Assembly: GCA_002420115.1 (NCBI GenBank)
Contig: DIHK01000047.1
Location: 1 to 64,000 of the forward strand
Length of the DNA stretch: 64,000 nucleotides
From: Nitrospira sp. UBA5698
GTDB lineage: Bacteria > Nitrospirota > Nitrospiria > Nitrospirales > Nitrospiraceae
Reading direction: 5' to 3'
The first letter of the stretch is position 1; the number at the start of each line of letters is the position of its first letter. The notes beneath the pieces were generated by a model that was given only the letters and a program-made list of their open reading frames with translations, did no database searches and was not told the DNA's origin. Made by a program: the position numbers and the translations under genes. This document shows, in pieces, positions 8,502 to 19,766 of this stretch.

Positions 8502-9560
8502 TCACACGTTCAATAATCGAGCGACATCATCGCGCGTCGCCTTGACAGTGAGTGGTTGTTTGGACACGGAGATGGCTGTATCGGCATCTTTCAGTCCATG
8601 TCCCGTCAGAGTACAGACCACCGTGTCACCTTCTCGTAGAGTCTTGTTACGATGGAGCTTGGCCACGCCTGCCACCGACGCAGCCGAGGCCGGCTCGCAA
8701 AAGACCCCTTCCGTGGCGGCCACCAGCGTATACGCTTGAAGAATTTCGTCGTCTGTCACCATATCGATCGCGCCGGATGACTCCTCCACCGCTTTCAAGG
8801 CCGACGACCAACTCGCAGGGTTGCCGATCCGAATGGCAGTCGCCACGGTCTGTGGTTGTTCAACGACCTTCCCCAATACGATGGGGGCCGCACCTGCTGC
8901 TTGAAACCCCATCATGCGAGGCAGTCGTGTGATTTGACTGGCAGCACGATACTCCGTGTAGCCCTTCCAATAGGCTGTGATATTTCCTGCATTCCCCACG
9001 GGCAAGACGTGAATGGCAGGAGCGTCGCCGAGCTGATCGCAGACTTCAAAGGCTGCGGTTTTCTGCCCTTCAATCCTGAATGGGTTCACGGAATTCACGA
9101 GCTCGATGCGAAGCGACACCGACAAGTCTTTGACGAGGGTGAGGGCCTGATCAAAGTTTCCTTCGATTTGGATGACCGTAGCCTGATGCATCATCGCTTG
9201 GGACAACTTGCCCATCGCGATCTTGCCGGCTGGAATCAATACGTACACCGACAATCCGGCTCGAGCGCCATAGGCCGCGGCGGAAGCTGACGTATTGCCT
9301 GTGGAGGCACACATGACAGCCCGCGCACCACTCTCCACTGCTTTTGAGATGGCAAAGGTCATCCCCCGATCCTTGAATGATCCGGTGGGATTGACTCCTT
9401 CGAACTTGAGATAGAGTTCGATTCCCGGCGCAATCGCCTTGGCCAGTCGCACAGCACGAATCAACGGGGTATTTCCCTCGCCCAAGCTGATGACGGGAGT
9501 GCTCTCTGTCACAGGGAGGAATTTACGGTATTCCTCTATGACCCCTCGCCAACGATTCAT
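8502..9560 (-). CDS. thrC: Threonine synthase
   Basis: A PLP enzyme converting O-phosphohomoserine to threonine. The segment GVNPTGSFKDRGM carries the PLP lysine (about residue 62), followed by CASTGNTSASAAAYGARAG and the phosphate-binding glycine loop LPVGNAGNITAYWKG. The 352-residue length matches the short bacterial and archaeal type. It starts 3 nt after the hom stop and its stop lies 16 nt before the apgM-like gene, so it sits centrally in the operon. Its presence next to hom supports a phosphohomoserine-producing enzyme nearby. Confidence 0.95.
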   Translation of the reverse strand: MNRWRGVIEEYRKFLPVTESTPVISLGEGNTPLIRAVRLAKAIAPGIELYLKFEGVNPTGSFKDRGMTFAISKAVESGARAVMCASTGNTSASAAAYGARAGLSVYVLIPAGKIAMGKLSQAMMHQATVIQIEGNFDQALTLVKDLSVSLRIELVNSVNPFRIEGQKTAAFEVCDQLGDAPAIHVLPVGNAGNITAYWKGYTEYRAASQITRLPRMMGFQAAGAAPIVLGKVVEQPQTVATAIRIGNPASWSSALKAVEESSGAIDMVTDDEILQAYTLVAATEGVFCEPASAASVAGVAKLHRNKTLREGDTVVCTLTGHGLKDADTAISVSKQPLTVKATRDDVARLLNV

Positions 9561-9563
9561 CGG

Positions 9564-10873
9564 TTATTCGTCTCGACCTTCCACACGGATCAGTCTCGTC
9601 GGTTCAGCCACGAAGGGCTGCCGGTTGATTTCTCGAAGCGCGGTTTGCACGTCACGTTCTTTGGCCATATGGGTCTTAATGACGACCGGAACAGTCTGTC
9701 CCTCTCGTCGCCCTTGTTGAACCATCGAGGAAATGCTGATCCCGCAACGCCCGAGTTCACCCGCGATCTGTGCCAAGACCCCAGGCCGGTCCACCACGGT
9801 AAACCGAAGATAATAGAGCGAACAGATCTCTTCCATGGCCCGAAGCCGTAACGGTCGCCGATGGTCTTGTTGAAATGAGGCAACGGGCACCCGACCGATC
9901 GCGCCTTTGAGAATATTGCGTCCAATGGCGATCACATCGCTGACCACTGCGCTTCCGGTCGGCATGGACCCGGCCCCACGCCCATAGAGCACAACATCGC
10001 CGACGGCATCCCCGACGAGTTGGATGGCATTGTAGACATCTTCAACTTGTGCAATGGGAGAAGTGGACGGAAGCATCGTGGGATGTACCCGCGCTTCGAT
10101 TTCTCCGTTCACACACTTCGCGATGCCCAACAACTTGATCGTGTACCCAAACTGTTTGGCATATGCGATATCGGTCGGCGTGATGTTCGTGATCCCTTCT
10201 GTATAAATGTCCTTGAAGTTGACGGGCGTCCCGTAGGCAAGATTCACAAGAATGGCCAGTTTGTGCGCGGAATCGACCCCCGCGACATCAAACGTGGGAT
10301 CCGCCTCCGCATAACCTGCCTGCTGGGCATCTGTGAGTACAGCCTGAAAGTCGTGCCCCTCTTGGGTCATTCTCGACAGGATATAGTTGGATGTCCCATT
10401 GATGATTCCGTAAATGGACTCGATCGTATTGCCGGCCAGCCCTTCCGTCAACGCTCGAAGCACAGGGATGCCACCACCCACACTGGCCTCGAACCCCAGC
10501 TCCACTCCCTTCCGGGTGGCGGCAGCGAAGATTTCTTCGCCGTGCAAGGCCAAGAGCGCCTTGTTCGCCGTGACGACATGCTTCCCGGCGGCAATGGCCT
10601 CCAGCATAATTCGCTTCGCCGCATCATACCCGCCGATCAGTTCGATCACGATATCGATATCAGGATCCGCCAGGACTTGCTTTGCATCGGTCGTGAGAAC
10701 CCCTGGAGCCACTGTCACCCCACGGTCTTTGGTAATGTCCAGATCTGCCACCCGAACCAATTCGATCGGCACGCCGACTCGGCGGCGGATGAGATCGGCA
10801 TTCTTGAGAAGTGTCTTGGCGACCCCGGTGCCGACTGTCCCGAACCCGATGATCCCCACTCCGATCCGAGACT

Positions 10874-10877
<4 letters not shown>
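9564..10877 (-). CDS. hom: Homoserine dehydrogenase
   Basis: Reduces aspartate semialdehyde to homoserine with NAD(P)H. The Rossmann motif GVGIIGFGTVGTGVA is at the N-terminus. The catalytic-domain signatures EASVGGGIPVLRALTEGL, NGTSNYILSRM and the YAEADPTFDVAGVDSAHK segment follow. A C-terminal ACT domain (from about residue 352, LRFTVVDRPGVLAQIAGEL) suggests feedback inhibition by threonine. The length of 437 aa is typical. The start overlaps the alaC stop by 4 nt (ATGA), indicating coupling. Confidence 0.96.
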
Positions 10878-12070
<1,193 letters not shown>

Positions 12071-12358
12071 GAAGTTCCTTTGACTATTCGTACGAGAGAA
12101 TGCTCACCCGACTACGCTGTGGCAAACAAGCATAGCAGCTTGAGAAGCGCCTATTTTAATGGAGCATTTTAGCCCAGTCAATTTCCAATGTTTTGAAAGG
12201 CTTCCTGTCATGAGACGGGGATCCGACACGGAAGATTTCCCGTCCTGACTGTTCTTGCCCCCTCTCCCTCCTTTCTGCTACTAATAGCATTGGGGTTGTC
12301 TCGCTCGTCCGTCTCTTGTCTTTATTTTACCCAGTAGCATATCGGTGAAGGAGGGTGA

Positions 12359-13072
12359 ATGGCTCGGCTCGGCGTGAATATCGACCATGTGGCGACCTTG
12401 CGACAGGCTCGCGGGGGGACCGATCCCGATCCGTTGGCGGCTGCCGTTCTCGTTGAACTGGCAGGGGCGGATGGTTTAGTCGTTCATCTTCGAGAAGACC
12501 GGCGTCATATCCAGGATCGAGATCTTCATCTCCTTCGTGAAATCTCGCGGACAAAGCTTGACCTTGAGATGGCAGCTGACGTCGACATGGCAAAGATTGC
12601 CCTCAACATCAAACCGGATCTGGTGACGCTGGTACCAGAGAAACGGCAGGAGCTGACCACGGAAGGGGGCCTCGACATCGTGGGCGAGCGAGAACGTATT
12701 CAACACATCGTGAACGTACTTCGTAATGGAGGCATCCCGGTGTGCGTCTTCATTGACCCTGATCTGAACCAGATCAAGGCCGCCCATAAAATTGCGGTGG
12801 ATTTTGTCGAGCTACACACCGGCCGTTATGCCAATGCCACGCGCTCGAAAGAAGCCGATACGGAATTTGAAGCCATTAGCCTTGCTGCCAAACTTGCCTA
12901 CAAACTCGGAATCGGGGTGAACGCAGGACATGGGCTGAACTACCGTAATATCAAACGGCTGACGCATATTCCTGAAATCGTAGAATACAATATCGGGCAC
13001 AGCATTATCGCCCGTGCGGTCCTCGTGGGTCTCGTGCAAGCCGTTAAAGAAATGAAAACGCTGCTTGATTAG
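12359..13072 (+). CDS. pdxJ: Pyridoxine 5'-phosphate synthase
   Basis: Condenses 1-deoxyxylulose 5-phosphate with aminoacetone phosphate to give pyridoxine 5'-phosphate, the last de novo step in the DXP-dependent vitamin B6 route. The N-terminus MARLGVNIDHVATLRQARGG and the segments DGLVVHLREDRRHIQDRD and GINAGHGLNY-like VNAGHGLNYRN are diagnostic. Length of 237 aa is standard. The ATG is preceded by AAGGAGGGTGA, a strong ribosome binding site. It opens the plus-strand run pdxJ-nnr-tsaE-lapA-mutS. Many neighbours in this window are PLP enzymes, though no regulatory link is seen. Confidence 0.97.
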   Translation: MARLGVNIDHVATLRQARGGTDPDPLAAAVLVELAGADGLVVHLREDRRHIQDRDLHLLREISRTKLDLEMAADVDMAKIALNIKPDLVTLVPEKRQELTTEGGLDIVGERERIQHIVNVLRNGGIPVCVFIDPDLNQIKAAHKIAVDFVELHTGRYANATRSKEADTEFEAISLAAKLAYKLGIGVNAGHGLNYRNIKRLTHIPEIVEYNIGHSIIARAVLVGLVQAVKEMKTLLD

Positions 13073-13124
13073 GGGAAGGTCGTCTCCTGCCAGCTTCCGT
13101 CGATCTGGCGACCGATAGCTTTTC

Positions 13125-14708
13125 ATGATCAAAGTCATTACCGCTGCACAAATGCAGGAGCTTGAGCGCCGAACCATGGGAGAAGGTCGTATCCCTTCGA
13201 CCACGCTGATGGAGCGAGCAGGCTCAGGCGTGGCCGCCTGCATCGAGCAGTGGGTCGGTACCGTCAGCGGAAAGACGATTACCGTGGTCTGTGGGAAAGG
13301 GAATAATGGTGGCGACGGGTTCGTTGCGGCTCGTCTCCTTCGGAGACGCCGTGCCAATGTCCGTGTCCTGACCATGGCCTCCTTATCCGAATTAAGCCGC
13401 GACGCCGCGGTGATGTACAGACAGTTTGTGAAAGTCGCCGGCAAATCTTCCGTCATTCCTTACAGATCCAAGGATACTGCGCGTGCGCTTTTGCAGGAAA
13501 GCCACCTGCTTGTGGATGCTCTGCTTGGGACGGGACTGTCTTCGGCTGTCACGGGTCGGTACGGCGAGGTCATCGAGAGCATGAATGAGGTAAACCGCCC
13601 CGTTGTGGCAATTGATGTACCCTCTGGCCTTCACGCAGATACGGGAACCGCGTTTGGTCAGGCCGTACGTGCCTCGCTCACAGTGACGTTTGGGTTGCCC
13701 AAAACAGGGCTGTACCAGAATCAAGGGATTGACCTATCTGGGAACATCAACCTGGTCGATATTGGGATACCACCGTCTTATGTCGACGCTATACAGAGTC
13801 ACGTCACCGTGATCACACCTCAGTGGGTTCAGGGGTGTCTCCCACGGCGTGAACGATCCGGTCACAAGGGAACCTACGGACACGCCGGAATCATCGCAGG
13901 GTCCGTCGGAAAAACCGGAGCGGCAGCGCTGGCTGCACAAGCGGCACTGCGGATAGGAGCCGGCCTCGTCACCGTCGCAACTCCTTCCAGTGTCAACGAC
14001 ATACTGGAAGCCAAACTCCTGGAAGTCATGACCTTGCCGATGCCGGAGACGAAGGCCAGGACACTGTCCCGTGCTGCGCTGGATCGGCTTCTCGCCTTCA
14101 TGGCAACCAGAGACGCTGTGGCGATAGGACCAGGTTTATCAACTCATCATGAGACCGTTGAACTCGTCCAGGCGTTGACCGCACGGCTTGACCGACCGGC
14201 AGTGCTTGATGCTGACGCCCTGAATGCTTTGACGGGACGTACGGCGATCCTCGCTTCATGCAAGACGCCGCCGATCATCACTCCCCATCCTGGGGAAATG
14301 GCGCGGTTGGAGGCTGAAGCGACTTCTCAGACCGTCAATCGTGATCGGATTGGCACGGCAACTCGTTTTGCGCGAGAGCGTGGGTTATTCGTTATCTTGA
14401 AGGGAGCACGAACGATTATCGCACGGCCGGACGGAGCCGTTGCGATCTGCCCGACTGGTAATCCCGGTATGGCCACCGCCGGGACGGGTGATGTCCTGAC
14501 AGGAATGGTCGTTGGTCTGTTGGCACAAGGCCTGCCCTCATGGGAAGCTGCCTGCATGGCAACCTACCTGCACGGTACGGCAGGTGATCTGGCTGCAGCG
14601 ATGAAGGGGGAAGTCGGAATGATCGCGGGGGACTTGCTTGAACACATTCCCACTGCGCTGAACAAGATTTTTGCCCCCCCCGCGAACCCGATCCCACCGG
14701 GCACCTAA
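13125..14708 (+). CDS. nnr: Bifunctional NAD(P)H-hydrate epimerase / ADP-dependent dehydratase
   Basis: Repairs hydrated NADH and NADPH. The N-terminal epimerase (YjeF_N, residues 1-220) shows ERAGSGVAACIEQWV, the glycine-rich VVCGKGNNGGDGFVAARLL and DVPSGLHADTG. The C-terminal ADP-dependent dehydratase (ribokinase-like, about residues 230-515) shows KGTYGHAGIIAGS, LDADALNAL, ITPHPGEMARL and the ATP/ADP site GNPGMATAGTGDVLTG. The fused 527-residue form is usual in bacteria. It lies 52 nt after pdxJ and 23 nt before tsaE, in the same direction, and the nnr-tsaE linkage is widely conserved. Confidence 0.95.
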   Translation: MIKVITAAQMQELERRTMGEGRIPSTTLMERAGSGVAACIEQWVGTVSGKTITVVCGKGNNGGDGFVAARLLRRRRANVRVLTMASLSELSRDAAVMYRQFVKVAGKSSVIPYRSKDTARALLQESHLLVDALLGTGLSSAVTGRYGEVIESMNEVNRPVVAIDVPSGLHADTGTAFGQAVRASLTVTFGLPKTGLYQNQGIDLSGNINLVDIGIPPSYVDAIQSHVTVITPQWVQGCLPRRERSGHKGTYGHAGIIAGSVGKTGAAALAAQAALRIGAGLVTVATPSSVNDILEAKLLEVMTLPMPETKARTLSRAALDRLLAFMATRDAVAIGPGLSTHHETVELVQALTARLDRPAVLDADALNALTGRTAILASCKTPPIITPHPGEMARLEAEATSQTVNRDRIGTATRFARERGLFVILKGARTIIARPDGAVAICPTGNPGMATAGTGDVLTGMVVGLLAQGLPSWEAACMATYLHGTAGDLAAAMKGEVGMIAGDLLEHIPTALNKIFAPPANPIPPGT

Positions 14709-14731
14709 CGGTTTGATCGAACGGCATCTCT

Positions 14732-15283
14732 ATGGCCCGACCAGCTCGCCCCCGTCGTCTTGTCCTGAATTCTCGACGTGAGACGGAGTCAATAGGAACG
14801 GCTATCGGACGGGTCCTTTGCGAAGGAGACGTGTTGGCATTGATCGGTGACCTGGGAGCTGGTAAGACTGCCTTAGTCCACGGAATCGTCTCCGGCCTTG
14901 AGGCTCCCCCCAGCTCGGTGACCAGTCCGACATTCATGCTGATGCACCGATACCACGGACGACTCCCGTTGACTCATATGGATCTGTATCGATTAAGAAG
15001 CCCTGAAGAGGCGGAGGCCATAGGCCTCGCTGAGGTCTTCGCCGACGACGGGGTGACAGCCGTTGAGTGGGCTGATCGACTCCCAAGCCTACTCCCGTCC
15101 GACCGACTCGAAATCCGGTTGGCCCACAGAACATTCACCACTCGATCCGTTCAGTTCATGCCGCAGGGGAAACGGTCCCGTGCCCTGTTGGCACGCATCA
15201 TGACGGTCTTACCTTCCGTCAAGCAGCGCGGCCAATCACAACACTCCGGATTGAGTGGAAAGAGAAAGGCTTCTCCTCGATGA
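14732..15283 (+). CDS. tsaE: tRNA threonylcarbamoyladenosine biosynthesis ATPase TsaE
   Basis: A P-loop ATPase that assists TsaB/TsaD in forming t6A at position 37 of ANN-decoding tRNAs. The Walker A motif is GDLGAGKTALVHG (about residues 43-55). It is followed by SVTSPTFMLMHRY, HMDLYRL and AVEWADRLPSLLP, all characteristic. The 183-residue length is slightly above average, with a basic C-terminal extension after about residue 150. Its stop overlaps the start of the following LapA-like gene by 4 nt. Confidence 0.94.
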   Translation: MARPARPRRLVLNSRRETESIGTAIGRVLCEGDVLALIGDLGAGKTALVHGIVSGLEAPPSSVTSPTFMLMHRYHGRLPLTHMDLYRLRSPEEAEAIGLAEVFADDGVTAVEWADRLPSLLPSDRLEIRLAHRTFTTRSVQFMPQGKRSRALLARIMTVLPSVKQRGQSQHSGLSGKRKASPR

Positions 15284-15624
15284 CGCGACTGATTCTCGTC
15301 GGCATTCTCTTGCTCCTATCACTGGCATTTGTTCTCCAAAACCAAGAACAGGAAGTCACCCTGCGGTACTTCTTCGGCTTACTTGAGGCTTCCACACCCA
15401 TTTATAAACCCGTTATGGCCGGATTCGTCGTGGGGCTCCTGGTTTCCGCCATCCTGCTTTGCCCTCCGTGGGTCCGCAGCCGTATTCAACTACGCCGAAA
15501 GACGAAGGCGCTGCAACAAGCGGAGGTGGACCTCGAGCGGCTCCGACAATCGCTCGAGAAGGTCTCCGGACGGACCCCCGCTTCTGCAGACCTGGAACCC
15601 GCGAGACATTTCGCTGATGAGTGA
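15280..15624 (+). CDS. LapA-domain (DUF1049) inner-membrane protein
   Basis: A small membrane protein of the LapA/DUF1049 type, 114 aa. It has two transmembrane helices (about residues 4-22 and 45-64) joined by a loop containing NQEQEVTLRYFFG, which is the family signature region. A cytosolic basic coiled-coil tail follows, LRRKTKALQQAEVDLERLRQ. In Escherichia coli the related LapA works with LapB in regulating lipopolysaccharide synthesis, but no LapB is adjacent here. It overlaps tsaE upstream and mutS downstream (8 nt), so it is cotranscribed and possibly coupled with both. Confidence 0.8.
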   Translation: MTRLILVGILLLLSLAFVLQNQEQEVTLRYFFGLLEASTPIYKPVMAGFVVGLLVSAILLCPPWVRSRIQLRRKTKALQQAEVDLERLRQSLEKVSGRTPASADLEPARHFADE

Positions 15625-18274
15625 GACCACGCTCAGTCCTCTCATGCGCCAGTTCCGAGACATCAAGCAGGGATACCCTGATGCGATTTTATTTTTTCGT
15701 GTCGGAGATTTTTATGAGATGTTTTACGAAGACGCCGTAGAGGCGTCTCGACTTCTCTCCATTGCCTTGACGTCCCGAGACAAGAATAGTCCTCATCCAA
15801 TCCCATTGTGCGGCGTCCCGTATCATTCGGCGACCGGCTACATCGCAAAATTACTCGGTGCCGGACGATTGGTCGCCTTATGTGAGCAAGTGGAGGACCC
15901 CAAGTCCGCCAAGGGCCTTGTGAAGCGCGAGGTCGTCCGACTGTATACGCCCGGTACGTTGGTGGACACCGAGTTCCTGATCCCGGGAGAGCTCAACTGT
16001 CTGGCCGCCATCGCCGTTCTTCCCGATGCTGACTTTGGTGAACGGATCGGGCTTGCCAGCCTCGAGGTATCGACCGGGGAGTTCTGGTTGATGGAGTTTC
16101 GAGGGTCACAGGCGGTGAGCCATGCTCTGAATGAACTGTCTCGACTGGATCCCCGGGAGCTGATCTTCCCGACGGGCCTTGATAGCCGGAGCGTGCAATG
16201 GATCCGACAGATCGCGGGGCCGCGCTTGTGTGAACGTCCGGCCGCTCCATTTGAACCACAACGTGCCACACAAATATTGACGAGCCATTTCCACTGCAAC
16301 TCGCTGGAGAGTCTGGGATGTCATGGTCTCCCAGCGGCCATCGGCGCAGCCGGCGCGGTACTGGACTATTTCCGTGAGACGCAGCCGACCGTCCCACTGG
16401 ATCACATCCGCCGATTATCCATTCGTGGGAACAACGAGACCATGCATCTCGATGGGACGACCATTCGAAACCTGGAACTCCTGAAACCTTTGTCTGCCAA
16501 GGAGCAGACGGATGCAACCGGCCCCTTAACGCTGTTGACCGTGTTGGACCACACGGTCACCGCAATGGGATGTCGGCTTTTGCGTCAGTGGTTGGTGATG
16601 CCTTTGTTGCGTTGTGAGCTCATCGAAGCGCGTCTTGATGCGGTCGAGGAACTTAAAGACAGCTTGTTTGTACGAACCTCCTTGCGCAGGGCATTGCGGG
16701 ATGTCCAGGACATTGCACGCTTGGGCACGCGTATCACACTGGGCTTAGCAAATCCACGCGAATTGCTGGCGCTCAAGCAGTCTCTTTCGGCACTCCCTGA
16801 AATCTCCTCCCAACTGGCATTACTTCGCAGCCAACTGCTGGTTGAATCTTTTGAGACATGGGATCAGGCTGAGGATCTGTACGATCTGATAGAACGAGCG
16901 ATCCGCCCTGATGCCCCCCTCTCCTTACGTGACGGGAATATCATCCAAGAAGGCTATGCCCCTGAGATCGATGAACTTCGAAAAGCCAGCAAGGAAGGGA
17001 AGGAATGGATTGCCGCGCTGGAAGGTCGTGAGCGCGAGCGCACCGGAATAGAGTCGTTGAAGGTTCGTTACAATCAGGTGTTCGGCTATTACATTGAAAT
17101 CACCAAAGCCAACCTGGCCCGGGTTCCGCCGGACTACATTCGGAAGCAAACACTCGTCAATGCAGAGCGGTTTACAACGGCCGAGCTACAAGAACTCGAG
17201 GAGCAAGTGATCGGTGCCGATGTAAAACTCCTCGCCTCCGAACAAGAAGCCTTCACGGCGCTTCGCTCCCGGCTGGCAACAGAGACCCATCGGTTGGATA
17301 GAATGGCGACAGTGTTGGCTCTGGTTGATGTCCTAGCCAGTTTGGCTGAAGCATCGGCCCTCTATCGCTATGCAAAGCCGACCGTGACGGATGGCGGTGG
17401 CATAACGATTAGAGAAGGCCGACATCCCGTCGTCGAACGACTCTGTCACGATTCGGTGTTTGTACCGAACGACACGACTCTTGATCTTGGAACCGAGCGG
17501 CTACTCATCATGACAGGCCCCAATATGGCGGGAAAGAGCACCTACCTTCGGCAGGTCGCTTTGATCGTGTTAATGGCTCAGGTAGGAAGCTTTGTCCCCG
17601 CAACAGAGGCTCACATCGGTTTGGCTGATCGTATTTTCACCAGAGTCGGTGCATCTGACAATCTGGCCGGAGGGCAAAGTACCTTCATGGTCGAAATGGT
17701 GGAGACCGCGAATATTCTCCGGAATGCCACACAACGGAGCCTGCTCTTACTGGATGAAATCGGTCGCGGGACCAGCACCTACGATGGTCTCAGCCTTGCG
17801 TGGGCCATTGCGGAGTATATCCATGACTGTACCAAGCTGGGTGCCCGCACACTTTTTGCCACACACTATCACGAGATGACTCAACTGGAGTCTCAACGTA
17901 TCGGGATTAGGAACTATCGTGTGGCGGTCCAGGAATGCGATGGCGACATCGTCTTTCTGAGAAAGATCATCGCCGGGAAGGCGGATCGCAGTTATGGCAT
18001 TCACGTGGCTAAATTGGCAGGCCTTCCGCAGGAGGTGGTTGGCCGAGCCCAAGCAGTCTTGTCACAACTTGAGCGACCTGAGGCGTCCCCTACCGTCTCC
18101 GCATCGGATCCGCCACGACAATCTGCGCAGACTCTTCCGCAGCCTCACCCGCTGATAGAAGAAGTGAAACAGATCGATCTGTTTTCCATCACGCCGCTCG
18201 ATGCGCTCAATCGACTCGCCGAGCTGCAACGGATGGCGAGAACGGATCCGAACGAAAAATCAGGAAATCAATAA
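15617..18274 (+). CDS. mutS: DNA mismatch repair protein MutS
   Basis: Recognises mismatches and starts methyl-independent or MutL-directed repair. The mismatch-binding motif FYEMF is at residues 32-36 of the 885-residue product. The connector, core and clamp domains follow, then the ATPase with Walker A GPNMAGKSTYLRQ (about residue 634), Walker B LLLLDEIGRGTSTYDG and the ATHYHEM switch. The C-terminal tail with IDLFSITPLDALNRL is the MutL/clamp-interacting end. An open frame runs further upstream, but the ATG at 15617 is the one that starts the MutS domain and it overlaps the LapA stop by 8 nt. No clear terminator was found in the 270 nt downstream. Confidence 0.97.
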   Translation: MSETTLSPLMRQFRDIKQGYPDAILFFRVGDFYEMFYEDAVEASRLLSIALTSRDKNSPHPIPLCGVPYHSATGYIAKLLGAGRLVALCEQVEDPKSAKGLVKREVVRLYTPGTLVDTEFLIPGELNCLAAIAVLPDADFGERIGLASLEVSTGEFWLMEFRGSQAVSHALNELSRLDPRELIFPTGLDSRSVQWIRQIAGPRLCERPAAPFEPQRATQILTSHFHCNSLESLGCHGLPAAIGAAGAVLDYFRETQPTVPLDHIRRLSIRGNNETMHLDGTTIRNLELLKPLSAKEQTDATGPLTLLTVLDHTVTAMGCRLLRQWLVMPLLRCELIEARLDAVEELKDSLFVRTSLRRALRDVQDIARLGTRITLGLANPRELLALKQSLSALPEISSQLALLRSQLLVESFETWDQAEDLYDLIERAIRPDAPLSLRDGNIIQEGYAPEIDELRKASKEGKEWIAALEGRERERTGIESLKVRYNQVFGYYIEITKANLARVPPDYIRKQTLVNAERFTTAELQELEEQVIGADVKLLASEQEAFTALRSRLATETHRLDRMATVLALVDVLASLAEASALYRYAKPTVTDGGGITIREGRHPVVERLCHDSVFVPNDTTLDLGTERLLIMTGPNMAGKSTYLRQVALIVLMAQVGSFVPATEAHIGLADRIFTRVGASDNLAGGQSTFMVEMVETANILRNATQRSLLLLDEIGRGTSTYDGLSLAWAIAEYIHDCTKLGARTLFATHYHEMTQLESQRIGIRNYRVAVQECDGDIVFLRKIIAGKADRSYGIHVAKLAGLPQEVVGRAQAVLSQLERPEASPTVSASDPPRQSAQTLPQPHPLIEEVKQIDLFSITPLDALNRLAELQRMARTDPNEKSGNQ

Positions 18275-18496
18275 ATCCGCCGCCTCCACACCCTGATTCT
18301 AGAGTGACCCTAAGAGATGCAGGCCGTAATGGGCTTTACCAGAGACTGTTGATCCTCTTTTACCCTTCCACTGCCCGTTTCCACCTACTGCGGCACTCTA
18401 ACTCGCTACAGGACCTCTGCAGAAAACTCTCACAGTAATTTGAGCTATTATATTGTGCTGGGGACCACAAGCAGGGAGCCTATCTCTGAAATGAGA

Positions 18497-18527
18497 AGGG
18501 CGGCACTCCCGGAAGGAATGCCGCCCT
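18497..18527 (-). terminator. Hairpin terminator of the exported-protein pair
   Basis: A 13-bp stem AGGGCGGCATTCC/GGGAGTGCCGCCCT with one C-A mismatch lies about 20 nt after the stop of the 18549-19214 gene on the minus strand. It is followed by TCTCATTTC, so the T-tract is imperfect. Confidence 0.65.
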
Positions 18528-18548
18528 CAGCTATCCGATAACAAGTTA

Positions 18549-19214
18549 TCAGTTCGCGTGGTTATACGGGGCTGTGGAATGAATCAATCCTCCGACTGCT
18601 TTCCCACCCGGAAGCATCACATCGTATTGCATTCCTACATTGCTCCCATCCGGTGTCACCGGGGAACTACTAAGGGCGCCCATGGCTTTCGCGCAGCCTG
18701 AATCAAATTCGTTTTTCCCAGTGCACTCCTTGAGGCGAAGCGCGGAAATGCTCAGCGGCTTGCCCATTGTGCCGGATACTTCAGGAATCCTCTTCACGGC
18801 AGAAATCACACGATGGTTCTGCTCTGTTTCTGTCGCGACAAACTCAATCAAATCCGTCGTGCTGCCGGGAGGAACTTCCTTTGCGGCAGCCGGTCCTGCA
18901 TGGAGGCGACCCATTTTCTGCAGCTCTTGCCAAGCTGATTTTTCGGCATAAAACTTCAGTGTCTTACCCGGGTGAACTTTCTGCCAATACAAGCCACTCT
19001 CTGCATTACCACCGAACACGGCCACGTTGATCCAGACCGCTTCATCGTACGGGTCTAGGACAATTACTCGCCCCTGGATCGTGGTGGGCTTGCTCATATC
19101 GCCCCATTCGAATCGCTCTTGAAATGACTCAATGGCCGAGGCGCTCGACGCCAGACCCGCTACGAGGGCAACGGCTGCCAGGATGGCTCCACCTTGCTTC
19201 TGAACCTTCATCAT
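18549..19214 (-). CDS. Exported protein of unknown function
   Basis: I do not recognise the family. The product has a Sec-type signal peptide (MMKVQKQGGAILAAVALVAG, cleavage after about SASA) and a mature part of about 195 residues. The N-terminal part (GRVIVLDPYDEAVWINVAVFG) looks like a beta-rich domain. Two cysteines in the C-terminal half (ECTGKNEFDSGC) could form a disulfide. The start is set by GGAGG 7 nt before the tandem ATGATG. It lies 39 nt after the stop of another exported protein and is followed by a terminator, so the two form an operon. The role is probably periplasmic and unknown. Confidence 0.7.
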   Translation of the reverse strand: MMKVQKQGGAILAAVALVAGLASSASAIESFQERFEWGDMSKPTTIQGRVIVLDPYDEAVWINVAVFGGNAESGLYWQKVHPGKTLKFYAEKSAWQELQKMGRLHAGPAAAKEVPPGSTTDLIEFVATETEQNHRVISAVKRIPEVSGTMGKPLSISALRLKECTGKNEFDSGCAKAMGALSSSPVTPDGSNVGMQYDVMLPGGKAVGGLIHSTAPYNHAN

Positions 19215-19253
19215 CGCGTCCTCCTTCACAACAACGTGCTGGACTAAGAGTGG

Positions 19254-19766
19254 CTAGTCTTTCAGTACTTTAAAGCCGGTGATGGTTCGGCCGTCGAGGG
19301 TGACCTCCATGGCGACCAATTCTTGCGAGGCCTTGATGATCTTATCCATCAGGGCCTTATCCTTCACGGCAAGCCGAACGGTCGTGGCTGCATGGTACCA
19401 GCCGGAATAGGCCGAGTTTTTCTCGGTTCCCCCGACAAATCCCCATGCACAACAGGTAAAGAGAGGGTCCGGCGGTTTCACATCAAGCATGGTTGAGGAT
19501 CGACCACCCGCGTCTCCGGATCCTTGCTCGCCGGAATTCCAGTACTGAATCCCGAATAACAGCTCTCCATCGGGGTTATCCGCCCACTGAGACCAGACAC
19601 GACCTTGCAGAGTCTTGACTGCAGCAGCCTTTAGTGGCTTCCCCCCAACGACGGCATCCGCAAGACCAAGGTGCTCAATGGCCCCAGCAGCGAATGAAAA
19701 TTCGGCCGCTAGCAAGCCGAAACTGCTACATATGACGGCGGCAGCTAGAATGACAGCCCTTTTCAT
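19254..19766 (-). CDS. Exported protein of unknown function
   Basis: Not assigned to a family. A clear signal peptide (MKRAVILAAAVICSSFGLLA) is followed by a mature part of about 145 residues. It contains RVWSQWADNPDGELLFGIQYW, PLFTCCAWGFVGG with adjacent cysteines, and a C-terminal ELVAMEVTLDGRTITGFKVL. The start at 19766 is fixed by AAGGAGG eight bases upstream; earlier in-frame starts lack such a site. It is the first gene of a two-gene operon with 18549-19214, suggesting both are envelope proteins acting together. Confidence 0.7.
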   Translation of the reverse strand: MKRAVILAAAVICSSFGLLAAEFSFAAGAIEHLGLADAVVGGKPLKAAAVKTLQGRVWSQWADNPDGELLFGIQYWNSGEQGSGDAGGRSSTMLDVKPPDPLFTCCAWGFVGGTEKNSAYSGWYHAATTVRLAVKDKALMDKIIKASQELVAMEVTLDGRTITGFKVLKD

